The position numbers and the translations under genes were made by a program. Below, piece after piece: positions 7,075-16,500 of a stretch of 64,000 nt of DNA (within the stretch, counting starts at the first letter, position 1; the number at the start of each line of letters is the position of its first letter). The notes under the pieces are model-generated. The model had not been told where the DNA came from, did not search any database, and was given only the letters and a program-made list of their open reading frames with translations. Source of the stretch: Caldilineales bacterium (lineage in GTDB: Bacteria > Chloroflexota > Anaerolineae > J102); assembly GCA_019695115.1 (NCBI GenBank), contig JAIBAP010000016.1, positions 1 through 64,000 on the forward strand, written 5' to 3'.

Positions 7075-8227
7075 TCGCGCCCTTCTCGAAACCCGCGAAC
7101 GCGCCGTCCTGGCCCCCTGGGGCATGAAGAGCGCCGACAGCCGCGGGCGCCAGCACCGGGAAGACGAGGCCGACTACCGCACTGTCTATCAAAAAGACCG
7201 CGACCGCATTATCCACACCACCGCCTTCCGCCGCCTGGCCTACAAGACCCAGGTCTTCGTCTACCACGAGGGCGACCACTACCGCAATCGCCTCACGCAC
7301 ACGATGGAAGTGGCGCAGCTGGGGCGGACGCTGGCGCGCGCCCTGGGCGCCAACGAAGACCTGACCGAAGCCATCTGCCTGGCCCACGACCTCGGCCACC
7401 CGCCCTTCGGTCACACCGGCGAGCACATCCTCGACCGGCTGATGGCCGATCACGGCGGCTTCGACCACCAGCGCCAGACCATGCGCATCGTCGCACGGCT
7501 GGAGCACCGCTACCGCGACTTCCCCGGCCTGAACTTGAGCTACGAGGTGCGCGAGGGCATCGTCAAACACGACACCGACTACGACGTGACCAACGCCGAG
7601 GGTTATGAACCCCACCTGGCGGGCACGCTCGAATGCCAGCTGGCCAATCTGGCCGACGAGATCGCCTGGAACACCAGCGACCTCGACGACGGCCTCTACG
7701 CCGGGCTGTTGGAGGTGAGCGATCTGGCCGGGCAGCCGCTTTGGCAGCAGGTCATGGATTCGTTGCAGCAGCCGTATCGCCCCGACAAACTCGATACCCT
7801 CCTGCGCGCCCGCATCATCCGCCGGCTGGTGGGGATCGAGGTCAACGACGCCATCGCCCACACCCAGGCCCAACTCCAGGCGCAGGCCATCGGCTCGGTG
7901 GCAGAACTACGGGCGGCTGGCCGCAACCTGGCCGGGTTCAGCCCCGAACTCGCCGCCGCCAACACCGTGCAGAAGCGCTATCTGTTCGAGCATTTCTACC
8001 GCAGCTACCGGGTGGTGCGCATGGCCGCCAAAGCCGAGCGCATCCTCGACAGCCTGTTCACCGCCTACATTCACGAACCCCGCCAGCTGCCGCCCAGCAC
8101 CCGCCAGAAGGTCGAGACCTCGGACGATGGCCTACAGCGGGTGGTGTGCGACTACCTGGCCGGGATGACCGACCGCTACGCCATCCAGGAGCACAAGCGC
8201 CTGTTCGACCCCGAAGAACGGGTGTAG
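7067..8227 (+). CDS. dgt: Deoxyguanosinetriphosphate triphosphohydrolase-like protein
   Basis: A 386-residue HD-domain dNTP triphosphohydrolase. Seen motifs: N-terminal SADSRGRQHREDEADYRT, DRDRIIHTTAFRRLAYKTQVF, the metal-binding H in RNRLTHTMEV, and AHDLGHPPFGHTGE (HD pair). The family hydrolyses dGTP or other dNTPs to the nucleoside and triphosphate; length fits the dGTPase-like type. ATG 7067 overlaps the HEPN stop by 8 bases. Enzymes of this class are known to protect some bacteria from phage by draining dNTPs, and the coupling to a TA pair makes such a role plausible here, though a housekeeping role is equally possible. A convergent glycosidase follows after 17 bases. Confidence 0.92.
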   Translation: MIDRALLETRERAVLAPWGMKSADSRGRQHREDEADYRTVYQKDRDRIIHTTAFRRLAYKTQVFVYHEGDHYRNRLTHTMEVAQLGRTLARALGANEDLTEAICLAHDLGHPPFGHTGEHILDRLMADHGGFDHQRQTMRIVARLEHRYRDFPGLNLSYEVREGIVKHDTDYDVTNAEGYEPHLAGTLECQLANLADEIAWNTSDLDDGLYAGLLEVSDLAGQPLWQQVMDSLQQPYRPDKLDTLLRARIIRRLVGIEVNDAIAHTQAQLQAQAIGSVAELRAAGRNLAGFSPELAAANTVQKRYLFEHFYRSYRVVRMAAKAERILDSLFTAYIHEPRQLPPSTRQKVETSDDGLQRVVCDYLAGMTDRYAIQEHKRLFDPEERV

Positions 8228-8244
8228 GGCGCCGGCAGCGGCCG

Positions 8245-10383
8245 TCACGGCCCCAGCGCCTGCAGGTGATAGAGGGGATGGGCGCTGAACCCGTGGCATT
8301 CGGAGCCATCGGGGAAGTCGACGTTCCAGTTCTCCCAGGCGGTGGGATAGCCCGCCCGCACCCAACGGCCCCAGCGCAGGCGGATGACGTCGATGACCGC
8401 CTGGTTGCGCCCGCCGCGGCGCAGGGCCTCGAAGAGGCGATGGTGCATGTAGGGGCTGGCCAGTATCATGCGGTTGGGGTCGGCGGGCCGGGCGCCGGGT
8501 TCGGGCGATTCGTCGCTGGGGTCGAGCGAGCGGGCGGCGAGGGCGTCGAGCAGGGCCGGCTCCTCGTCGGGCAGGTGGGAGCCGGTGAGGAGGGCGAGCG
8601 AGGCGGCCAGTTGGGAAAAGGTCGAGCGGCCGGCATCATCCCACCAGCGTTCGCCATCCCAGAAGGCCGCCCGGATCGTGGTCTGTAGCCCGGCGGCCAG
8701 GCTTCCCCAGCGGGCGGCCTCGTCCTCGGCCCCGCGCTGGGCAGCCATGCGGGCGGCAGTCTGCAGGGCGAGCAGAAAATGGAGGTTGTAGATGGCGTTC
8801 GGCTCGGCCTTCGAGACCGGCGCCCAATCGAGGAACAGCCGCCGGCCGGTTTGGCTGCGGATGAGGCCGTCCTCGGCGATGTCCTGGGTGAAGCGGTCGA
8901 GCAGCCGGGCGAGGGTGGGCCACATCGCCGCCACAAAGCCATCATCGCCGCTGAGCCGCTGGTAGGTGTGCAGAAGCTCGACCCACTGGAAGTTGAAATC
9001 GACGACGGTGTAGGCATGGGCCTCGCTGGGCAGCACACCCGGCAGGACGCCATCAGGATAAGCACCCTGGGCGGCCATCTCGATCACCCGGCGCAGAGGG
9101 CGCTGGTCATCGGCGATAGTCGAGAGCGCCAGGGCGGCCGCCAGCGGGTCGCCGATCCATTGCGCGTTTTCGCGCCAGGGATTGTCCACCCAGCCATCGT
9201 GCAGACAGGCGAGGAGGGTATTTTCGCATAGTAAAATGACGCCCTGGAGCAGAGGATCGCGATGCTTGGGACGGCGGCGGGTCGTCAGGGGATATTCGGC
9301 GCTGCGGGCATGGAAGCGGAGGCGGAGATCGGGGCCGGTGGGGCCAACGACGGCGAAGATCAGCACGCGACCGCCGCGCAGCGAGAAGCCATCGACGGTC
9401 TGGCTACCGGGGCGCAGACGAAAACGGTCGGTCATGCGTAGGCGGCAGTAGGTGGCCGGGTCGGAGAGATAGGGTTCAGCGCCCCGCAGCTTCTCGCTGT
9501 AGCTGATGAGCAGCTGTTCCCGCCCCTCGGCCCCCTGCACCCCGGCCCAACCCTGGCAGGTGTAGCCCCGGCCCAGGTCGAAGACCCAATAGATGGCCTC
9601 CTGCTCGCCCAACTCGTCTTCAGGCGACCACCAGCCTCTGCTATCGGTGGCGAGCTGGATCGGTTCCGCCGCCCTCCACCCCGCCCGCAGCTGCATGTGC
9701 CAGCCCTCGTCCTGGCTCCCCGTTTGCGGCCAGGGGCCTTTTCGTATAGCCACAAGATGTAGCGGCAGGTCGCGCTCGACCAAGAGCGGCAACTGGCGTG
9801 GCTCCAAGCCCGTCCAGGGGGCGGCGCCCACAGCGGCGGTGACGCGAGCAGCCGGCCAGCTCGAAGCATCGTAGATGGGCGCCATCCAGTCCCGCGCCAG
9901 GTGCAGGTCCCGGTCTTCGACGCCGGCCTGGTAGATGGAGAGCCGGGGGACGAGGGCCGCGAAGGAGGGGTCGCGCCAGGCTCGCCAGCCGCCGTCGGTG
10001 ACGAGGGCGGTTTCGCCATCGCAGACGAGATGGGCGAGCAGGCCGGCGTTGGCGCGGTGGACGTAGGCGAAGTGCGAGTAGCCGGGCTGGTAGACCTGGA
10101 CGGCCAGGGTGTTGGGGCCGGCGACCAGGAAGGGGGTCAGGTCGAGCCGATCCACGGCCTGGGCATGGGGCCAGCAGCGGGCCGGGCCGCGGGCGACAAA
10201 ACGGCCGTTGACCCAGAGTTTGTAGCGGCTATCGGCGGTGATGAAAAGCTCGGCCTTTGCCGGCTTGCGTTTCAGGCTCCACCCGCGCGGCGAGCGGAAA
10301 CAGAGGTAGGCTTCGTGGAGGTCGAAGGCGTGGCTGGAGCCAATCCAGGCGGCAGAGGGGGGGAAGGAGAGGGGGGCGTCCAT
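8245..10383 (-). CDS. Alpha-L-rhamnosidase-like glycoside hydrolase (GH78-type)
   Basis: The 712-residue protein begins with beta-sandwich sequence typical of rhamnosidases (AELFITADSRYKLWVNGRFVARGPAR) and continues into an (alpha/alpha)6-barrel with the signature VDNPWRENAQWIGD (about residues 398-411), the equivalent of the GH78 D-x-x-x-RExxxWxGD motif containing the general acid. The enzyme would release rhamnose from rhamnosides, fitting the downstream isomerase and mutarotase genes on the same strand. It is shorter than many GH78 enzymes (900-1,000 residues), mostly through a smaller N-terminal part. No signal peptide is seen, so it probably acts on imported oligosaccharides. A GTG at 10398 is an alternative start. 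Confidence 0.85.
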   Translation of the reverse strand: MDAPLSFPPSAAWIGSSHAFDLHEAYLCFRSPRGWSLKRKPAKAELFITADSRYKLWVNGRFVARGPARCWPHAQAVDRLDLTPFLVAGPNTLAVQVYQPGYSHFAYVHRANAGLLAHLVCDGETALVTDGGWRAWRDPSFAALVPRLSIYQAGVEDRDLHLARDWMAPIYDASSWPAARVTAAVGAAPWTGLEPRQLPLLVERDLPLHLVAIRKGPWPQTGSQDEGWHMQLRAGWRAAEPIQLATDSRGWWSPEDELGEQEAIYWVFDLGRGYTCQGWAGVQGAEGREQLLISYSEKLRGAEPYLSDPATYCRLRMTDRFRLRPGSQTVDGFSLRGGRVLIFAVVGPTGPDLRLRFHARSAEYPLTTRRRPKHRDPLLQGVILLCENTLLACLHDGWVDNPWRENAQWIGDPLAAALALSTIADDQRPLRRVIEMAAQGAYPDGVLPGVLPSEAHAYTVVDFNFQWVELLHTYQRLSGDDGFVAAMWPTLARLLDRFTQDIAEDGLIRSQTGRRLFLDWAPVSKAEPNAIYNLHFLLALQTAARMAAQRGAEDEAARWGSLAAGLQTTIRAAFWDGERWWDDAGRSTFSQLAASLALLTGSHLPDEEPALLDALAARSLDPSDESPEPGARPADPNRMILASPYMHHRLFEALRRGGRNQAVIDVIRLRWGRWVRAGYPTAWENWNVDFPDGSECHGFSAHPLYHLQALGP

Positions 10384-10480
10384 AGCTTCAGATCTCACTG
10401 AGACGCAACTGCTCAGGCATGTCAGCCCGATGAAGGATGAAGCGAGACTTGCCAGGAAAGGAAAGCTGGTGATAATTGAG

Positions 10481-10708
10481 ATGATGACATACGCAGTGTT
10501 GAGCGACGAGGAAATGCGAGCCGCCTACCGAGCAGGGGAGGAGGCGGTGGTGGTAATGCTTGAGCAGCAGATCGCGTTGATGGTCGAACTGGCGCAGCGG
10601 ATCCAGATGCTTGAAGACCAGTTGGCGAAGAATAGCAGGAATAAAGGCAAATCGCCATCTGGTGGTGAGTCGCAGAAGCCGGTGCGGAAACGAGGTCTGC
10701 GGCAGTAA
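10481..10708 (+). pseudogene. IS66-family transposase, N-terminal remnant
   Basis: The frame MMTYAVLSDEEMRAAYRAG...LAQRIQMLEDQLAKNSRNKGKSPSGG...KPVRKRGLRQ matches the N-terminal leucine-zipper-like helix and the conserved KNSRNSSKPPSSD-like segment of IS66 TnpC transposases. A stop follows after about 75 codons where the zinc-binding and DDE domains should begin, and none of them is present. It is therefore a short insertion-sequence scar, between the rhamnosidase and a lipoprotein gene. No terminal inverted repeats were identified. Confidence 0.75.
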
Positions 10709-10782
10709 GGGGGCGGTGCGAAGGTGGATACTTACCAGATGCCAGGTCGTTCTCGAATCTCTTGCTCTTGGTGAGCAGAAGA

Positions 10783-11460
10783 ATGCGTGCCTGGGTTGCA
10801 GCAGCTTTCGTCTTTCTCGCCTGGCTCACCGCTGGCTGTTCGGCGACAGCAGAGAAGTCACCCTCGGCGATCTGGTATTGGAAAGGATATCAGGTCGAGT
10901 CCAACGGCGATCGCTACCAGTTCGAGATCTGGGCGCGGAGCGAGCCGCCAGTCAGCCATGATGTCATGCGTGACGCAAAGGGCGAGATCGTGAGTGAGAC
11001 CATCGACGATGCTGTGAACTACACGACCTATGCTGGCGGCATGGCAATTGCAGCGCCAAGCGGGGTGAAAGAGCCAGAGGTGAACATGTTGTATGGCGTC
11101 CAACGCTTGACGCCCAGTTGGGTGCAGAAATTGCAGTCGCGTTCGACATTGGTCACGGATCGCGACCGAATTCTGAGCGAAATGGCGGTCTATCTGGGGG
11201 ATTCGTCGTCGGCGCAGGCGGCCGATGATTTGCAGATGTACTCGGAGGTGGGGGAGGCGGGTTTGCAGACGACCTATGTCTTCGACCGTGCCGACGGGCA
11301 TGTGTACGTGCGGCAAACGATGCGCGATGGGGAAGTGGTGAGGGTGACTGTGTTTCCGAATAAACCGGTCATTTGGGAGAGCGCGGATCCCTTTGCACCG
11401 CTTTCGCCAGTGAGTGGCAAAGGGACGTTTGAGTCGCCGTTGGCGGGGCAGGGCAAGTGA
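10783..11460 (+). CDS. Hypothetical lipoprotein
   Basis: A 225-residue predicted lipoprotein: MRAWVAAAFVFLAWLTAGC gives a short charged start, hydrophobic core and lipobox LTAGC. The mature part (about 205 residues) is mixed alpha/beta sequence without a family I recognise; it has no further repeats or Pro/Thr linker. ATG 10783 is chosen because it immediately precedes the signal peptide; a TTG at 10762 is an alternative. It converges with the rhamnose isomerase gene and is the only plus-strand gene for several kb, so it may have arrived with the adjacent insertion-sequence remnant. Confidence 0.7.
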   Translation: MRAWVAAAFVFLAWLTAGCSATAEKSPSAIWYWKGYQVESNGDRYQFEIWARSEPPVSHDVMRDAKGEIVSETIDDAVNYTTYAGGMAIAAPSGVKEPEVNMLYGVQRLTPSWVQKLQSRSTLVTDRDRILSEMAVYLGDSSSAQAADDLQMYSEVGEAGLQTTYVFDRADGHVYVRQTMRDGEVVRVTVFPNKPVIWESADPFAPLSPVSGKGTFESPLAGQGK

Positions 11461-11508
11461 GGAGAGGCGGCCGGCCGGGAGACCAGCCGCCAGGCACAGC
11501 GCAGGCGA

Positions 11509-12786
11509 TCAGCGGCGCTGGGAGAGGACGGACGACTCGTAGGCTTTGATCGGGTCGAGGAAGGCGAAGCCGACGGGCGCATTCTGGCGCAGGCAGTATT
11601 CGTCCCAGACGGCGTTGAAGGGCAGGCCCTTGGCCTCTTCTTGCAGGGCCAGGCGGGCGGTGTAGTCGCCGCTGCGCTCGTAGTCGCGCAGGAGGTCGGC
11701 CGGCTCCAGCAGGGCGATGAGGAGGGCGCGCAGGGCGTTGCGGGCGCCGATCACCCAGGCGGCGAGGCGGTTGATGCTGGCGTCGAAGTAGTCCAGCCCG
11801 ATGTGGGCGCGGCCCAGGTAGTCGTTGCGGGCCAGTTCCTGCATGATGCCCAGGAGGTCGTCGCCCTGCGTCACCACATGGTCGCTGTCCCACCGCACCC
11901 CGCGGCTGACATGGAGCAGGATCTCGTCCACATAGGTGAGTACGGCCGAAAGTTTGTCGGCGATGGTTTCGGTGGGGTGGAAGTGGCCGCTATCCAGGCA
12001 GAGCAGCACGCCCCGGCTGACGGCATAGCCCAGGTAGAATTCGTGCGACCCGACCGTATAGCTTTCGGCCCCGATCCCGAACAGCTTGCCCTCGACGGCG
12101 TCCAGGTTGTGACGGCGGTCGAGTTTCTCGGCGAAAACCTGGTCGAGCGAGTCGCGCAGCAACAGGCGAGGGGTCAGGCGGTCGGCGGGGCTGTCTTTCA
12201 TGCCATCGGGAATCCAGACGTTGGTGATGCAGGCCGTACCTAGCTCGCGGCCAAAGGAGGCGCCGATGCGCCGGCAGGCGAGGCAGTGGTCGATCCAGAA
12301 GCGGCGGACGGCGGGTTCGTAGCTGGACAAAGTGAAGCCAGAGGCGGCCATGGGGTGGGCGAAGCAGGTGGGGTTGAAGTCGAGGCCGTGCTGGTTGGCT
12401 TTGGCCCAATCGACCCAGCGGCTGAAGTGCTCCGGCCCCAGGTCGGTGCGCTCGACCCGTTTGCCGCCCGTTTCGGCGTAGATGGCGTGCAGGTTGAGGC
12501 GATGCCGGCCGGGGATGAGGCTGTAAACCAGGTCGAGGTCCTGGCGCAGTTCGTCGGCGCTGCGAGCCTTGCCAGGGTAGTTGCCGGTGACGGCCAGGCC
12601 GCCGCCCAGTTCGGCGTCGGGGTTCTCGAAACCGCCGACGTCATCGCCCTGCCAGCAGTGCAGGCTGATGCTGACGGGCGCCAGCCGGGCCAGGACGGCC
12701 TCGGTATCGACGCCGAGATCGGCGTAGCGCTGGTGGGCCAGGGCGTAAGCCTGCTCGATTTGTGGGATGGTGGGTTGTGGGTTCAT
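11509..12786 (-). CDS. rhaA: L-rhamnose isomerase
   Basis: A 425-residue enzyme of the RhaA family (E. coli RhaA is 419). Diagnostic stretches include [15 protein letters not shown] near the start, [31 protein letters not shown] and VRWDSDHVV, which contribute the metal-binding and catalytic residues. It converts L-rhamnose to L-rhamnulose in the cytoplasm. The ATG at 12786 is used; the open frame upstream runs through a 46-bp repeat pair and a shadow of the URO-D gene. Rhamnulokinase and aldolase, the next pathway steps, are not in the window. Confidence 0.95.
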   Translation of the reverse strand: MNPQPTIPQIEQAYALAHQRYADLGVDTEAVLARLAPVSISLHCWQGDDVGGFENPDAELGGGLAVTGNYPGKARSADELRQDLDLVYSLIPGRHRLNLHAIYAETGGKRVERTDLGPEHFSRWVDWAKANQHGLDFNPTCFAHPMAASGFTLSSYEPAVRRFWIDHCLACRRIGASFGRELGTACITNVWIPDGMKDSPADRLTPRLLLRDSLDQVFAEKLDRRHNLDAVEGKLFGIGAESYTVGSHEFYLGYAVSRGVLLCLDSGHFHPTETIADKLSAVLTYVDEILLHVSRGVRWDSDHVVTQGDDLLGIMQELARNDYLGRAHIGLDYFDASINRLAAWVIGARNALRALLIALLEPADLLRDYERSGDYTARLALQEEAKGLPFNAVWDEYCLRQNAPVGFAFLDPIKAYESSVLSQRR

Positions 12787-12804
12787 GGTCGTTAATGTGT
12801 GCTT

Positions 12805-12896
12805 TGACAAGAAACCCAAAAGGTCTCCAAGACCGTTAGGGTTTTGATAGTGACAAGAAACCCTAAAGGTCTCCAAGACCTTTAGGGTTTTGATAG
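12805..12896. repeat. Two tandem 46-bp palindromic repeats
   Basis: Units at 12805-12850 and 12851-12896 contain the palindrome CCTAAAGGTCTCCAAGACC..TTAGGG, with nearly perfect arms (CCTAAAGGTCT / AGACCTTTAGG) around a CCA loop; the first copy has two point changes that weaken the stem. The second unit encodes the last residues of the URO-D protein ending at 12863. The element lies in the spacer between rhaA and that gene. Confidence 0.9.
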
Positions 12897-13987
12897 TGGC
12901 CGTGCTGTTTGACGGCGGCGATGAAGGCTTCGACATTGTCCATCGAGACGTCGGATTGGATGATGTGGGCCGGCGAGCACATATAGCCCCCGCTCGCGCC
13001 CAGGACCCGGATTTTCTCGGCCACATCGGCGGCGATTTCTTCCGGCGTACCATTGGGCAGGAGGTGTTGCTGGTCGATGGCGCCCCAAAAGGCCATGCGG
13101 TCGCCGAATTTGGTCTTGAGTTCGAGCGGGTCGTGGCCGGGGACGTTGGGTTGGACGGGGTTGAAGACCTGCATGCCGATGTCGGCCAGGTCGCCGAGGA
13201 TGGGGGCGACGGCGCCATCGGTATGGTAGGCGATGATCACGTTCGCGTCCAGCGCCCGGATTTCCTGCCACATCTCGGCGTAGCGGGGTTTGAAGACGTT
13301 GCGCCACATGCCGGGCGAGATCAGCATGGCGTTCTGGCCCCCGAAGTCGTCGCCGAACCAGAGCGCATCGACGCCGAGGCCGACCAGTTGTTTGGCAATG
13401 CCAGTGTTGAAGGCCTTGACCTCGTCGATGAGGGCGAAGCAGTAGTCTTCGCCCATGGCCAGGTCGATCATGAATTTCTCCAGCCCGACATGGAGCCAGG
13501 ACATCTCGAACATCCCGACTTCGACATCGCCGATGATGAAGTACTCGCCCTTGTATTGCTCGATCTGGCGTTTGGCGTCGTCGAAGCGGCCTTCGGCGTA
13601 GGGGTCGGGGTAGCCGTGCGCCAGCACATCCTGCACGGTGGCGGCGTGTTTGAGGGGCGGGTCGACGACCTCCATATACAGCGGCCCCTGGCGCATCTTC
13701 ATGCCATATTCGTTGACGATCAGCCCCTCGGCCGTGACCGGGTGGCTGTACCCGGCTGGCAGGCTGCCCCCCACCACCACGCAATCGCTGCCCATGGCCG
13801 TGCGCAGTTCGTTGGCCGAGATGCGGTAGGTGACGTCTTCGTAGTAGGAGGTGGTGAAGTGGGCGGGAAGGCCGTATTTCTGGCTGAAGGCGTTGGTCAG
13901 CGAGCGGCAGAGGTCGAATTGGACGGGCACGCGGTCGGGGACGCCGCTGCGCCGCAGCGCCCTATCGACGCGTTGACGGGAATTCAT
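12863..13987 (-). CDS. URO-D superfamily protein, paralogue 1
   Basis: A 374-residue TIM-barrel protein of the uroporphyrinogen decarboxylase superfamily (COG0407 type). It begins [22 protein letters not shown], and has [18 protein letters not shown] followed by VFNPVQPN and a [19 protein letters not shown] segment. The arginine-rich RQAGRY substrate motif of true HemE is absent, and the HxCG zinc motif of corrinoid methyltransferases is HTDG instead, so neither activity can be assumed. The ATG at 13987 follows AAAAAGGAGCAAAACC. The C-terminus ([11 protein letters not shown]) is encoded by the 46-bp repeat. It lies directly upstream of rhaA in the same direction. Confidence 0.88.
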   Translation of the reverse strand: MNSRQRVDRALRRSGVPDRVPVQFDLCRSLTNAFSQKYGLPAHFTTSYYEDVTYRISANELRTAMGSDCVVVGGSLPAGYSHPVTAEGLIVNEYGMKMRQGPLYMEVVDPPLKHAATVQDVLAHGYPDPYAEGRFDDAKRQIEQYKGEYFIIGDVEVGMFEMSWLHVGLEKFMIDLAMGEDYCFALIDEVKAFNTGIAKQLVGLGVDALWFGDDFGGQNAMLISPGMWRNVFKPRYAEMWQEIRALDANVIIAYHTDGAVAPILGDLADIGMQVFNPVQPNVPGHDPLELKTKFGDRMAFWGAIDQQHLLPNGTPEEIAADVAEKIRVLGASGGYMCSPAHIIQSDVSMDNVEAFIAAVKQHGHYQNPKGLGDL

Positions 13988-14040
13988 GGTTTTGCTCCTT
14001 TTTGATCCGCGAAGGACGCGAATGGACGCGAAGAAGGATA

Positions 14041-14330
14041 AGTTTTGAACACAAAGGCACGAAGGGCACAAAGGTAATACGAAGAGGGGGTAGTTTTGAA
14101 CACAAAGGCACGAAGTTCACAAAGGTAACACGAAGAGGGATAAGTTTTGAACACAAAGACACGAGGGGCACAAAGGTAATACGAAGAGGGATAAGTTTTG
14201 AACACAAAGACACGAGGGGCACAAAGGTAATACGAAGAGGGGGTAGTTTTGAACACAAAGGCACGAAGTTCACAAAGGTAACACGAAGAAGGATAAGTTT
14301 TGAACACAAAGGCACGAAGGTAACACGAAG
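14041..14330. repeat. Six tandem 51-bp repeats (CACAAAGGCACGAAG family)
   Basis: Units start at 14041, 14092, 14143, 14194, 14245 and 14296. Each carries AGTTTTGAACACAAAGGCACGAAG-like sequence followed by CACAAAGGTAATACGAAGA, with alternating sub-variants (GGGCACAAAGGTAAT versus TTCACAAAGGTAAC). Related text recurs at about 21165-21270 and 62030-62070. The array fills most of the 429-base gap between a URO-D gene and rhaM; nothing else is seen there. Not CRISPR, because there are no unique spacers. Confidence 0.92.
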
Positions 14331-14416
14331 ATTGTTATTAAAAGCAAGACCTTTGTGTCTCCTTCATGTTCTTTGTGTTTTTGTGTTTGAGTTGTCCTTC
14401 TAAGCGTTTTTTGTTG

Positions 14417-14740
14417 CTAATCCAGGTGAAACACTTCCTTCAACTCGATCATGCTTTCATCGGCATGGGCGCCGCCAAGACCCTCGAAATAGGGGGCCAT
14501 GAAGTCCTGCCAGCGCTGGTTGATCTCCTCCTGCGACATGCCTTCGAGTGCGTTCTGGAAGCTGAAGGGCGTCTCGAAGTAGCCGAAGAGCAGGCCGTCG
14601 TCGCGCATGAAGAGCGAGTAGTTGTGCCAGCCGGTGCGGGTGAGGGCATCCAGCATCTCCGGCCAGACCGATTTGTGGTGTTCGATGTATTCGGGGATCT
14701 TGTCTTGTTTGACTTTGAGAAGGAAGGCGATGCGTTTCAT
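14417..14740 (-). CDS. rhaM: L-rhamnose mutarotase
   Basis: A 107-residue dimeric alpha+beta-barrel protein of the RhaM family (E. coli 104). Matching features are KRIAFLLKVKQDKIPEYIEHHKSVWPEMLDAL at the start, WHNYSLFMRDDGLLFGYFE in the middle, QRWQDFM and the terminal ELKEVFHLD. It interconverts alpha and beta anomers of L-rhamnose so that the isomerase receives its preferred form. Its place between two URO-D genes and near rhaA ties the URO-D set to rhamnose use. Confidence 0.93.
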   Translation of the reverse strand: MKRIAFLLKVKQDKIPEYIEHHKSVWPEMLDALTRTGWHNYSLFMRDDGLLFGYFETPFSFQNALEGMSQEEINQRWQDFMAPYFEGLGGAHADESMIELKEVFHLD

Positions 14741-14758
14741 GGGTGACTCCTACGAGGT

Positions 14759-14921
14759 TGTGGACGCGGATAGGGAAACGCGGAAGGGTGTTGGGTGTTG
14801 GTTTCGAAATTCGCAATCCGAAATTCGCAATTGCTTTGTGGAAGCGGATAGGGAAACGCGGAGGGAGGCTGGGTGTTGGTTTCGCAATCCGCAATTGTCG
14901 ATTCGCAATCCGCACTGCTGT
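14759..14921. repeat. Two imperfect tandem repeats of about 80 bp
   Basis: Two copies of a unit with GCGGATAGGGAAACGCGGA, GGGTGTTGGTTTCG and AATTCGCAATCCG-type segments occupy the whole spacer between rhaM and the second URO-D gene. Copies differ in length and at several positions. No promoter signal stands out in it. Confidence 0.8.
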
Positions 14922-16256
14922 TCAGTCGCCGCGGATGAGGGCTTGCAGAGGCTTGGGCCAGTAGTTGCTGGCGCTGAGCCGGGCGGCCAATTCGTCGCGG
15001 TCTTCAGGCCCGGCCTGGATGGGGTAGACGCCGAATTCGTAGGCGGCGTCGCAGGCAGCCAGGATGTTGTCGGCGGGGACATCGCCCAGCATGTTGTGGA
15101 TCGAGGCGAAGACATAGCCGCCGCCGGGGGCCAGTATCTTGAGCCGACGCCGCACATCCTCCCGCACTTGTTCGGGCGAGCCAAACGGCAGGACGCTGTG
15201 GGTATCCACACCGCCGCCCCAAAAGGTGATGTTCTGGCCGAAACGGCGTTTGAGTTCGGCGGCGTCCATGTTGGCGGCGTCGGTCTGCACCGGGTTGAGG
15301 CAATCTACCCCGGCATCGATCAATTCCGGGATCAGATCGATGATGGCGCCGTCGGTGTGATAGAAGACGGCCGCCGGGCTGTGGTCGTGGATGGCCTGGA
15401 AGATGGCTTTGTGGCCGGGCAGGATGAACTCGCGATAGATGCTCAGCTTCATCATCGGCCCGCGCTGGTGGCCGATGTCGTCGGCGCACATGAAGACATC
15501 GATGTACTCGCCCACCGCTTCCAGATAGCGGGCGATGCCCGTGACCATCTCCTGGCGCAGCCGGTCGAAGAAGTGGTGCGCCAGCCGGGGCCGCCTGAGC
15601 ATGTGCATGTAGATCGTGTCCCAGCCGACGATGCCCTGGGCGTGTTCGAGAAAGGTGGCGAAATAATCGGCGACGATGGCCTTGTCGGTCGTCTGGCGAA
15701 GGCGTTGGGCGAACTCGCGTCCCCAGACCAGTTCCTCATCCGAGACGCGGATGCGGCCCAGGAAGTTGCCGTCGTAGGTGTCGAACCAGTGGTCGATCTC
15801 GGCTTCGGTGGTGGCCTGGCGCAGGGGGTGGTAGCGCAGCGAGAAGGCGTGCGTGCCCTCGCCGGGCGCTTCGGCCAGAACGACGCCGTGCTCCCGCCAT
15901 TCCCAATCGCCAATCGAGTTGCGCGTCGGGTTGAAATCGACCGGCGCCAGGTACTCGGCGCCATCTACATAGGTCCAGGGCTTGAACTCAGCGTTGGGGA
16001 TGCCCAACGACATGCGATAGCGCGGCAGGGTGACGGTGTCGACGTGCAGCCGGTCGGCGATGGCGGCTTCGATCTCGGGCGCTTGAATCCAGGTGTGGAA
16101 AAGGCGCGCCCGGCTATCGGTGATCCCCAGCCGTCGCCTTAGATTGCCGTAGGCTTTGAGGCTGATATTGGTGACGCCGGTGCCGCCGACATCGATGGGC
16201 ACGCGGTCGGGTTCTTGATGGCGGATGGCGGCCAGGACGCGTTCGCGGGAGTTCAT
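14922..16256 (-). CDS. URO-D superfamily protein, paralogue 2
   Basis: A 444-residue URO-D-fold protein starting MNSRERVLAAIRHQEPDRVPIDVGGTG. The signature block reads VFYHTDGAIIDLIPELIDAGVDCLNPVQ, then FWGGGVDTHSVLPFGSPEQV and APGGGYVFASIHNM. The shared HTDG...NPVQ pattern and MNS(R/K)(Q/E)R start link it to the paralogues at 12863, 17523 and 19843. Longer than paralogues 1 and 3. The family fold binds tetrapyrroles or methyl-carrier cofactors; function here is unknown. The start codon is the first ATG after a minisatellite region. Confidence 0.88.
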   Translation of the reverse strand: MNSRERVLAAIRHQEPDRVPIDVGGTGVTNISLKAYGNLRRRLGITDSRARLFHTWIQAPEIEAAIADRLHVDTVTLPRYRMSLGIPNAEFKPWTYVDGAEYLAPVDFNPTRNSIGDWEWREHGVVLAEAPGEGTHAFSLRYHPLRQATTEAEIDHWFDTYDGNFLGRIRVSDEELVWGREFAQRLRQTTDKAIVADYFATFLEHAQGIVGWDTIYMHMLRRPRLAHHFFDRLRQEMVTGIARYLEAVGEYIDVFMCADDIGHQRGPMMKLSIYREFILPGHKAIFQAIHDHSPAAVFYHTDGAIIDLIPELIDAGVDCLNPVQTDAANMDAAELKRRFGQNITFWGGGVDTHSVLPFGSPEQVREDVRRRLKILAPGGGYVFASIHNMLGDVPADNILAACDAAYEFGVYPIQAGPEDRDELAARLSASNYWPKPLQALIRGD

Positions 16257-16258
16257 GT

Positions 16259-16500
16259 GTGGAGATTGGTTATTGGAGATTGGAGATTGGTTATTGGAGA
16301 TTGGTTATTGGAGCTTGCGAAGCGAGCACCGGGTTTCTGCATGTCTACTTGTCTACTTGTTTCCTTGTCTACTTGTTTCCAGGTCTACTTGTCTACTTGT
16401 CTACTTGTTTCCTTGTTTCCTTGTCTACTTGTTTCCTTGTCTACTTGTTTCCTTGTTTCCTTGTCTACTTGTTTCCTTGTTTCCTTGTCTACTTGTCTAC
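16259..16500. repeat. Two minisatellites: GGAGATTGGTTATTGG and CTACTTGTTTCCTTGT
   Basis: From 16259 to about 16316 short units of GGAGATT and GGTTATT alternate; from about 16340 to 16500 units of TGTCTACT and TGTTTCCT alternate irregularly. The second tract touches the 3' end of the MBL-fold gene. Both are low-complexity tracts seen repeatedly between genes of this window (GGAGATTGG type also at about 17460, 35310, 39965, 41400 and 52515). Confidence 0.9.

Noticed and set aside
12890-14005. Long plus-strand frames opposite the URO-D, DUF4037 and transporter genes (also 14622-16142, 19834-21123, 22552-23700, 23535-25112)
   Set aside because: High-GC antisense shadows: no recognisable domains, no ribosome-binding sites, and the opposite strand has clear family motifs.
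14041-14330. Regular 51-bp repeats looking like a CRISPR array
   Set aside because: Units are tandem with no unique spacers of constant length, the unit is not palindromic at its ends in the CRISPR manner, and no cas genes are present.
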